Positions 1-4,437 of a stretch of DNA of 7,025 nt are shown here, piece by piece. Source of the stretch: JAYFRE01 sp034926235 (GTDB lineage Bacteria > Pseudomonadota > Alphaproteobacteria > Rhodospirillales > Magnetospirillaceae). Location: the NCBI GenBank assembly GCA_034926235.1, contig JAYFRE010000042.1, forward strand, positions 1-7,025. The letters run 5' to 3'. A model generated the notes under the pieces. It searched no databases, was not told the origin of the DNA, and saw only the letters and a program-made list of their open reading frames with translations. The translations under genes and the position numbers were made by a program. Numbering within the stretch: the first letter of the stretch is position 1; each line of letters begins with the position of its first letter.

Positions 1-643
1 TCAGCCCGGCCGCAAAGACCTTTCCGACCGGCAAAAGCCCTATGCGCACGACGCCTCCCCGACCACCGATCTGCTTGAAGCGGTAAAGGCGATCAAGCCC
101 AGCGTGCTCATCGGCGTTTCGACCAAGCATGGCGCTTTCACGCGGGCTATCGTCGAAGAAATGGCGGCGAACAACGCACGCCCCATAATCTTCGCGCTGT
201 CCAACCCGACCTACAAAGCCGAATTGACCGCCGAGGACGCCTATACTTGGACAAAAGGCAAGGCGCTTTTTGCCGCCGGCGTCCAGTTCCCCGACGTTAC
301 GATCAATGATCGGACCTATCATCCCGGCCCGGCGAATAATTTCTACATCTTTCCGGCGATCGGCCTGGCGGTCTATGCCACGCGACCAAAGCGGATCGAT
401 GACGCGATGTTCATCGCCGCCGCCCGCGCCACCGCCGATCAGGTCGGGCCGGACCTGCGCGACAAGGGCATGTTGTTCCCATCTCAGCGCGACATTCTCG
501 AAACCGAGGTTACGACCGCGGCACGGGTCGCCGAACACATATTCGACCGGGGAGAAGCAACGGTCCCACGCCCGGACGACATCCGCGCCTGGATCGAATC
601 GATGCTCTATACGCCCGAATATGCCGACATGACGGACCTGTAA
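1..643 (+). CDS. NAD-dependent malic enzyme, C-terminal part (5' end outside window)
   Basis: Oxidative decarboxylation of L-malate to pyruvate and CO2 with reduction of NAD(P)+, in the cytoplasm. The reading frame is open from position 2 to a TAA at 641-643, giving 213 visible residues of a family that is usually about 550. The visible part is the end of the dinucleotide-binding domain and the C-terminal domain. It shows LIGVSTKHGAFT, the IFALSNPT motif, TAEDAYTWTKGKALFAAG, PGPANNFYIFPAIGLAV, and the tail RPDDIRAWIESMLYTPEY. These match the single-domain SfcA/MaeA type of malic enzyme rather than the longer MaeB type fused to a phosphotransacetylase-like domain, because the protein stops right after the malic domain. 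The usual PGQANN motif reads PGPANN here. Family assignment is firm; NAD versus NADP preference cannot be read because the Rossmann fingerprint lies outside the window. A poxB gene follows after 36 nt with no terminator between, so co-transcription is likely. Confidence 0.93.
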   Translation, partial: QPGRKDLSDRQKPYAHDASPTTDLLEAVKAIKPSVLIGVSTKHGAFTRAIVEEMAANNARPIIFALSNPTYKAELTAEDAYTWTKGKALFAAGVQFPDVTINDRTYHPGPANNFYIFPAIGLAVYATRPKRIDDAMFIAAARATADQVGPDLRDKGMLFPSQRDILETEVTTAARVAEHIFDRGEATVPRPDDIRAWIESMLYTPEYADMTDL

Positions 644-665
644 CACCGGGCCGGAACCGACGATC

Positions 666-673
666 GAGAGGAG
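666..673 (+). promoter_or_regulatory. Ribosome binding site of poxB
   Basis: GAGAGGAG lies 6 nt before the ATG at 680 and matches the anti-Shine-Dalgarno sequence well. It supports the chosen start, which also matches the usual N-terminus of PoxB after a short extension. Confidence 0.8.
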
Positions 674-679
674 AACGTA

Positions 680-2425
680 ATGAAGCTTTTCGGAAAGCCC
701 GCCACGCGGTCAGTCGCCGATCTCGTCACCCACACGCTCGCCCAAATCGGTGTCGAACGAATCTGGGGCGTGACAGGCGACAGCTTGAACGCGATGAACG
801 ACTCCCTGCGCCGGCTGGGCGCCATCGAATGGATGCATGTGCGCAACGAAGAAGCCGGCGCTTTCGCTGCGGGGGCTGAGGCGGCGTCCACAGGAAAACT
901 GGCCGTTTGCGCCGGAAGCTGCGGACCGGGGCATCTGCATCTCATCAACGGCCTTTATGATTGCCAGCGCAACCATGTCCCGGTGCTCGCCATCGCTGCG
1001 CACATCCCGTCGCGCGAAATCGGCCTGGGCTTTTTCCAGGAGACGCATCCCACCGAACTGTTCCGCGAATGCAGCCATTTCTGCGAAATGGTGCAAGACC
1101 CGGCGCAGTTGCCGGAATTGCTGCATCGCGCAATCCGCACCGCGGTCGGACGGCGCGGCGTGGCCGTGCTGATCATCCCCGGCGACGTATCGATGAAAGA
1201 CGCACCCGCCCATGCGCGCGCCGAGATGCCCATGCCGGTTGCACCGCGCATTGTGCCCGACGCTGGCGAGATCGCGGCCCTGGCCGCGACGCTGAACGGA
1301 TCAAAGGCCGTAACGCTGCTTTGCGGCGCTGGCGTCGCCGGCGCCCATGCCGAAATCATGGCATTGGCCGACGCGCTGGCCGCGCCGATCGTTCACGCCT
1401 TCGGCGGCAAGCAGCATATCGAATGGAACAATCCGTTCGATGTCGGCATGACGGGGCTGATCGGGTTTTCGTCGGGCTATCATGCGATGATGGATTGCGA
1501 CACGCTGCTGGTCCTTGGCAGCGATTTCCCCTATCGCGACTTCTATCCGGAAAAAGCGACGATCGTTCAGATCGACCGGGACCCTACCGCCCTTGGCCGC
1601 AGGGCGCAAATCCACCAGGGCATCGTCGGCGATGTGCGCGAAGCGGTGGCGATGCTGCGCCCAATGATCGCAAGCGGCCGGGACCGGCGTTTCCTCGATA
1701 AAGCGCGGGCGCATTACAAGGATGCGCGAAAAGGACTGGACGATCTTGCCGCCCCACGGACCGGAGATGAACCGCTACATCCGCAATATGTGGCAAAGCT
1801 GGTAAACGACATCGCGAACGAAGACGCGATCTTTACGTTCGACGTCGGTACGCCCGCCATATGGGCGGCGCGCTATCTGGCGATGAACGGGCGGCGGCGG
1901 CTGATCGGATCGCTTAGCCATGGTTCGATGGCCAACGCGATGCCCCAGGCGCTGGGCGCTCAAGCCGCCTTTCCCGGACGGCAGGTCGTGTCGCTGTCGG
2001 GCGACGGCGGCTTAACGATGCTGATGGGTGACATGCTGAGCGCGATCCAATTGAAGCTGCCGATCAAGATCGTCGTCTTCAATAACAGCGTCCTCGGCTT
2101 CGTCGAATTGGAGCAGAAGGTTGCGGGCTATCTCGACGCCAATGTCTCGTTGAAAAATCCCGACCTCGGCGCAATCGCACGCGAGATGGGCTATCTAGGG
2201 CGGCGCGTGACCCGCTCCGACCAGTTGGAGGGCACATTGCGCGAGGCTTTCGCCCATGATGGTCCGGCATTGGTCGATGTCGTCACCAGCGGAATGGAAC
2301 TGGCGATGCCGCCAAAGATCACCCTGCAACAGGTCGCGGGCTTCAGCCTCTACTCCACCCGCGCGATCATAAACGGTCGCGGCGACGAATTGGTGGAACT
2401 GGCCCGAGCCAATTTGCTGCGGTAA
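680..2425 (+). CDS. poxB: Pyruvate dehydrogenase (quinone) / pyruvate oxidase, PoxB
   Basis: Thiamine diphosphate- and FAD-dependent enzyme that converts pyruvate to acetate and CO2 and passes electrons to membrane ubiquinone. The 581 residues compare with 572 in E. coli PoxB, and similarity as I recall that sequence runs end to end. N-terminal pyrimidine-binding domain: RIWGVTGDSLN (27-37), the catalytic glutamate in NEE (Glu57, aligning with E. coli Glu50), then AGSCGPGHLHLINGL and FFQETHPTELFRECSH. The central FAD-binding domain covers roughly 185-340. The C-terminal pyrophosphate-binding domain carries SGDGG (440-444) and NNSVLGF (468-474), the GDG...NN metal/ThDP motif. The last 23 residues (STRAIINGRGDELVELARANLLR split as STRAIINGRG and DELVELARANLLR) correspond to the lipid-binding amphipathic C-terminal peptide of E. 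coli PoxB, so peripheral membrane attachment is expected. His before the catalytic Glu in E. coli is Asn56 here. Acetolactate synthase is a relative, but the QETHP and C-terminal signatures favour PoxB. Start by the ribosome site at 666-673. Confidence 0.96.
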   Translation: MKLFGKPATRSVADLVTHTLAQIGVERIWGVTGDSLNAMNDSLRRLGAIEWMHVRNEEAGAFAAGAEAASTGKLAVCAGSCGPGHLHLINGLYDCQRNHVPVLAIAAHIPSREIGLGFFQETHPTELFRECSHFCEMVQDPAQLPELLHRAIRTAVGRRGVAVLIIPGDVSMKDAPAHARAEMPMPVAPRIVPDAGEIAALAATLNGSKAVTLLCGAGVAGAHAEIMALADALAAPIVHAFGGKQHIEWNNPFDVGMTGLIGFSSGYHAMMDCDTLLVLGSDFPYRDFYPEKATIVQIDRDPTALGRRAQIHQGIVGDVREAVAMLRPMIASGRDRRFLDKARAHYKDARKGLDDLAAPRTGDEPLHPQYVAKLVNDIANEDAIFTFDVGTPAIWAARYLAMNGRRRLIGSLSHGSMANAMPQALGAQAAFPGRQVVSLSGDGGLTMLMGDMLSAIQLKLPIKIVVFNNSVLGFVELEQKVAGYLDANVSLKNPDLGAIAREMGYLGRRVTRSDQLEGTLREAFAHDGPALVDVVTSGMELAMPPKITLQQVAGFSLYSTRAIINGRGDELVELARANLLR

Positions 2426-2442
2426 CCGGCCTTATGCGATGC

Positions 2443-2488
2443 CCTTAAGCCCGGAGCGTAAAGGTTCAAGACCGCTCCGGGCTTAAGG
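2443..2488. terminator. Perfect 16-bp inverted repeat between convergent genes, probable bidirectional 3'-end hairpin
   Basis: CCTTAAGCCCGGAGCG at 2443-2458 is followed after a 14-nt loop by its exact reverse complement at 2473-2488. It lies 18 nt after the poxB stop and 49 nt beyond the stop of the opposing acetyltransferase gene, where a shared terminator is expected. Neither side has a clear T-tract on the relevant strand (plus strand continues CAAAACAG), so it is not a textbook intrinsic terminator. It could instead stabilise 3' ends, or be a copy of a dispersed palindromic repeat. Confidence 0.6.
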
Positions 2489-2537
2489 CAAAACAGCCGC
2501 GCGCTCGGCACAGGCCGCGAGCGATCGGAACGGATCG

Positions 2538-2975
2538 TCAACCGCCATATTCCAAATGAATAAGCGGGTAAGGTTTGCCCTGGCCATCGCATGGCGAACG
2601 GCCGGTACGCTTGAAGCCCATTTTTTCATAAAAGCCTGCGGCTTGAGCATTCTGCTCGTTGACGTCGGTCGTCATCTTGGGATGACGCGCAAGACCGTAA
2701 CGCACCAGCGCGGCCCCGACGCCTTGTCCACGATAGGCCGGATCAACGAACAAAGCCTCCATATGCCCGCTGTCGATAAGCATGAAGGCCAGAGGATAAT
2801 CCATTGAGTTGACAGCAAATAAAAGCGGCGATTTAGGCAGAAACTCGCACATCATCGTGTCCAGGGACAAACGGTCCTGCGGCAAGAGGAAGTCATGCGT
2901 GGCGTCAACGGCAGCCCGCCAAATCTCAATCGCCCGATTCCCTTCTTCCGAACGAGAAGATCTAATCGTGATCAC
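2538..2975 (-). CDS. yjaB: YjaB-like GNAT family N-acetyltransferase
   Basis: Predicted acetyl-CoA-dependent N-acetyltransferase in the cytoplasm; the acceptor substrate is unknown. The 145 residues equal a single GNAT domain and align along the whole length with E. coli YjaB as I recall it: RSSRSEEG near the N-terminus, VDATHDFL (23-30), EFLPKSPL, HMEALFVDPAYRGQGVGAALV (71-91), VNEQN (105-109), GFYEKMGF (114-121) and GKPYPL (133-138). The acetyl-CoA pyrophosphate loop is RGQGVG (82-87), and Tyr116 sits where many GNATs have the general acid. The start is GTG at 2975-2973, supported by AGGAGGG just upstream, and it overlaps the stop of the preceding gene in GTGA. That indicates translational coupling in an operon. 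A perfect 12-bp hairpin abuts the ribosome site. The family is certain and YjaB orthology likely. Confidence 0.9.
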   Translation of the reverse strand: MITIRSSRSEEGNRAIEIWRAAVDATHDFLLPQDRLSLDTMMCEFLPKSPLLFAVNSMDYPLAFMLIDSGHMEALFVDPAYRGQGVGAALVRYGLARHPKMTTDVNEQNAQAAGFYEKMGFKRTGRSPCDGQGKPYPLIHLEYGG

Positions 2976-3484
2976 GGTCCCTCCTCTCTCGCGTCAACGC
3001 GATTGACGCGAGAGTCCTGCATGGCTTGTTTTTTCGAAACGGAGCCGTCCGGAAGATGATATTCGCTTAAGGGAAGAAGGCGTGAATCCTCGATCGCCGC
3101 ACTGCGGTGTCCGATACCGGCGAGATAGGCGTCGTGGCTGGCAAAGGCGAGAAAGGAGGCAACGCTGTTTTGGCGAACCAGCATCGCCATGTCCCACGTC
3201 TCGTCCTCGGGACCGATCAGGAAAGGACCGCCACTCCCCAGAAACAAGAGTTCGCCACCGCTGGCCTCTAAAAACGGGAGTGTATGCCGGATATATCGAT
3301 CGAACGCTTTTGCACCGCTAATCGGTGAATCGGGCGCCAGTTCCGGATAGGCTGAATAGTCCGCAATTTCTCGAAACCGCAGCAGGTTCAGCATGACAAC
3401 GCTGCCTTCAAGGCCGCGCTGGATGAATCGTTTACCCGTATCCTGCGTCGGTTCGAGATAGGCCGGCCTTGTGGACGCTTTCAC
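2972..3484 (-). CDS. DUF1330-like dimeric alpha/beta-barrel protein
   Basis: Function unknown. With the GTG start at 3484 the protein has 170 residues. It looks like a DUF1330 member of the ferredoxin-like dimeric alpha/beta-barrel group: a first strand VVMLNLLRFRE (29-39), a helix AFDRYIRHTLPFLEASGGELL (60-80), then WDMAMLVRQNS (97-107), a helix with SFLAFASHDAYLAGIGHR and the end AAIEDSRLLPL (129-139). The tail 140-170 is hydrophilic and partly encoded by a hairpin. No signal peptide or membrane segment is visible. I chose GTG at 3484 because AAGGAAA stands upstream at good spacing, because it overlaps the TGA of the DUF2239 gene as GTGA, and because an ATG further upstream (3589) would add a basic, low-complexity extension running deep into that gene. 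The downstream acetyltransferase gene overlaps its stop in the same way. Related barrels include small enzymes and stress proteins, but no catalytic role can be assigned here. Confidence 0.82.
   Translation of the reverse strand: MKASTRPAYLEPTQDTGKRFIQRGLEGSVVMLNLLRFREIADYSAYPELAPDSPISGAKAFDRYIRHTLPFLEASGGELLFLGSGGPFLIGPEDETWDMAMLVRQNSVASFLAFASHDAYLAGIGHRSAAIEDSRLLPLSEYHLPDGSVSKKQAMQDSRVNRVDAREEGP
2979..2985 (-). promoter_or_regulatory. Ribosome binding site deciding the GTG start of the acetyltransferase gene
   Basis: On the minus strand AGGAGGG is followed by ACC and the GTG start at 2975. It is a strong site inside the 3' end of the upstream coding region, so re-initiation after termination at the overlapping TGA is plausible. 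Its first base directly follows the foot of the hairpin at 2986-3014. Confidence 0.75.
2986..3014 (-). repeat. Perfect 12-bp inverted repeat (mRNA hairpin) abutting the acetyltransferase ribosome site
   Basis: CTCTCGCGTCAA at 2986-2997 and TTGACGCGAGAG at 3003-3014 are exact reverse complements with a 5-nt loop. In the minus-strand mRNA this forms a stem in the last codons of the DUF1330-like gene, ending one base before the AGGAGGG site. There is no U-tract, so termination is unlikely. It may influence mRNA decay or the coupling between the two genes. The repeat is seen directly; its role is inferred. Confidence 0.7.
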
Positions 3485-4158
3485 GGCGTTTCCTTTTCTT
3501 CCTCTATTCCGCCGTTCGCGGAATGCCCGGGGCCAAAAGCCAGATACAGGAGGTATGAGCGGATATCTTCCGGCCACGCGGCAACCCATTCCTCCAGCCT
3601 TGGGCGGTCATCGGCAAAGAGCGCGCGGGTCGCCTCCTCATAACCGGGCAGATCGCCGGCCATCGCCAGCATGAAATGATAGGCGGCCTCTTGAGCGGCG
3701 CGGCGCTGTTGGCGGGTTCCCCCGCTCCTCCGCGCCTCCTCCACCAGCCTTCTCAGAACGACGGAAGCGCCTCCCGGCTGATTGGCCAGCCATTCCCAAT
3801 GTCTCGGCAACAGCGTCACCTCGCGCGAGACAACCCCCAATTTTGGCCGTCCGCGACCTCTTGGTTCGGAAATTTCGTCCTTCGCGGGATCGGGTTTCTC
3901 GTCCGATCGGGGCCGGTAACGCCCGGCAGCTGTCTGAGGCGGCCGGGACAACCGCTCGATAATGTCAGTCTTGCCGCCACGCAGGTCCAAGTCAACGATG
4001 CGCCCTGTCATGTCGTCGAAGACAAGGGTCATGATCGAGGGGTCTTTTTCCGTTGCCGCTTTGACGGCAAGAGCCACTTCGATCAGCGGAGCGGACAACA
4101 GCCGCTGCTGGCCGTGAAAGGCCGTGCATGGTTTTGAAAGGAGATTGGACATGCTCAT
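3481..4158 (-). CDS. DUF2239 family protein, possible DNA-binding regulator
   Basis: Function unknown; first gene of the three-gene operon. The start at ATG 4158 gives 225 residues (a second ATG at 4152 is also possible). The N-terminal part (12-61) has TAFHGQQRLL, VALAVKAATEKDPS and LVFDDMTGRIVDLDLRG. A charged linker (about 72-99) leads to RGRGRPKLGVVSREVTLLPRHWEWL (100-124; written as RGRGRPKLGVV, SREVTLLPRHWEWL) and QPGGASVVLRRLVEEARR. The helical C-terminal part includes QEAAYHFMLAMAGDLPGYEEATRALFA and AAWPEDIRSYLLYLA. These blocks are what I recall of DUF2239. RGRGRPK resembles an AT-hook, and the strand-helix-helix pattern after it resembles a ribbon-helix-helix unit, so DNA binding is a reasonable inference, not an established role. 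The frame is open to 4266, but the promoter lies inside that extension. No strong ribosome site precedes 4158. The stop overlaps the next gene as GTGA. Confidence 0.87.
   Translation of the reverse strand: MSMSNLLSKPCTAFHGQQRLLSAPLIEVALAVKAATEKDPSIMTLVFDDMTGRIVDLDLRGGKTDIIERLSRPPQTAAGRYRPRSDEKPDPAKDEISEPRGRGRPKLGVVSREVTLLPRHWEWLANQPGGASVVLRRLVEEARRSGGTRQQRRAAQEAAYHFMLAMAGDLPGYEEATRALFADDRPRLEEWVAAWPEDIRSYLLYLAFGPGHSANGGIEEEKETP
3489..3495 (-). promoter_or_regulatory. Ribosome binding site deciding the GTG start of the DUF1330-like gene
   Basis: On the minus strand AAGGAAA is followed by CGCC and the GTG at 3484 (AGGA to GTG spacing 6 nt). It lies within the last codons of the DUF2239 gene and favours the 3484 start over the ATG at 3589. 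Confidence 0.6.
3506..3524 (-). repeat. 7-bp inverted repeat near the 3' end of the DUF2239 gene
   Basis: ATTCCGC at 3506-3512 and GCGGAAT at 3518-3524 are exact reverse complements with a 5-nt loop. In the mRNA the hairpin lies about 11 nt before the next ribosome site. The junction with the acetyltransferase gene has the same order: hairpin, ribosome site, GTGA. A stem this short can also arise by chance. Confidence 0.4.
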
Positions 4159-4179
4159 AGCACCAAAATTTGATGCCGA

Positions 4180-4199
4180 ATTAATACCTGGGTAAAAAT
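4180..4199. promoter_or_regulatory. Operator-like palindrome overlapping the -10 box
   Basis: The core TACC-TG-GGTA (4185-4194) sits in a 20-bp imperfect palindrome; the 9-bp arms agree at 7 of 9 positions. It overlaps the -10 box and part of the spacer, where a bound protein would block RNA polymerase. A second copy lies 28 bp upstream. The binding protein is unknown. Confidence 0.6.
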
Positions 4200-4209
4200 C
4201 TGGAGTCAA
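4181..4209 (-). promoter_or_regulatory. Sigma-70-type promoter of the DUF2239 operon
   Basis: On the minus strand, TTGACT (4209-4204), a 17-bp spacer and TATTAA (4186-4181) give a close match to the housekeeping -35/-10 pattern. A start near 4174 would leave a leader of about 16 nt before the ATG at 4158. The local AT-richness stands out from the GC-rich surroundings. The placement rules out the longer reading frame from 4266 as the main product. Confidence 0.72.
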
Positions 4210-4227
4210 TAATACCCTGGTAATATT
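4208..4227. promoter_or_regulatory. Operator-like palindrome just upstream of the -35 box
   Basis: The core TACC-CT-GGTA (4213-4222) is flanked by AATAA and ATATT, giving 9-bp arms that agree at 8 of 9 positions. It starts at the edge of the -35 box. It shares the TACCNNGGTA core and AT-rich flanks with the copy at 4180-4199, on the same face or nearly so (28 bp between equal positions). Paired sites suggest cooperative binding of a dimeric regulator. Confidence 0.62.
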
Positions 4228-4312
4228 TTCCAGGATGTCCTTCCGAACGGCGTGACCAGTCTGCATCGTTTTGGCAGGACCCCGGCCTCAAAGCTGCCGC
4301 AGGCTTCGGCTC

Positions 4313-4374
4313 AAACAAAAGCCGGCCCGGCCTGATGACCGATTGTATGGAATCGGCTATCAGGCTGGGCCGGC
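4313..4374 (-). terminator. Rho-independent terminator of the glmU-glmS transcript
   Basis: In the minus-strand direction a 24-nt arm (4374-4351), a 6-nt loop (4350-4345) and a 24-nt arm (4344-4321) pair at 21 of 24 positions, mostly G:C at the base (GCCGGCCC with GGGCCGGC). The run TTTTGTTT (4320-4313) follows at once. It begins 28 nt after the glmS stop. This is a textbook intrinsic terminator and also insulates the DUF2239 operon promoter from read-through. Confidence 0.93.
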
Positions 4375-4437
4375 ATGATAGAGGCCGGCGGAAAACAGCG
4401 TCTATTCGACGGTGACGCTTTTCGCCAGGTTGCGCGG
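4375..4437. other. Predicted attTn7 region at the 3' end of glmS (unoccupied)
   Basis: In bacteria with Tn7, TnsD recognises the conserved last codons of glmS and directs insertion about 25 bp past the stop. Here those codons (QPRNLAKSVTVE) are the canonical sequence, and the corresponding point is near 4377, between the stop codon and the terminator. No Tn7 end or transposase gene is present, so this is a potential site only. Confidence 0.4.

Noticed and set aside
961..1701. 246-codon open frame on the plus strand inside poxB
   Set aside because: It is out of frame with a gene of clear identity, has an Arg/Ala-rich composition typical of shifted GC-rich coding sequence, and matches no family I recognise.
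680..2425. Acetolactate synthase or other ThDP enzyme instead of PoxB
   Set aside because: The end-to-end pattern, including QETHP and the C-terminal membrane peptide, fits PoxB; no acetolactate synthase small subunit gene is nearby.
2525..2540. Short CGATC/GATCG inverted repeat at the end of the acetyltransferase gene as a terminator
   Set aside because: Five paired bases and no T-tract; likely by chance in GC-rich DNA.
3485..3589. 35-residue N-terminal extension of the DUF1330-like protein from an ATG at 3589
   Set aside because: It would overlap the DUF2239 gene by over 100 nt and is a basic low-complexity stretch; GTG at 3484 has a ribosome site and a GTGA overlap.
3676..4137. 153-codon open frame antisense to the DUF2239 gene
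   Set aside because: Shadow of the DUF2239 coding frame; no ribosome site and no recognisable protein.
4159..4266. 36-residue N-terminal extension of the DUF2239 protein from an ATG at 4266
   Set aside because: The extension contains the -35/-10 promoter and both palindromes and lacks family similarity; recognisable DUF2239 sequence begins just after the ATG at 4158.
4230..4401. Tn7-type transposon end downstream of glmS
   Set aside because: No terminal repeat, target duplication or transposase is visible; the space is taken by the glmS terminator and a promoter.
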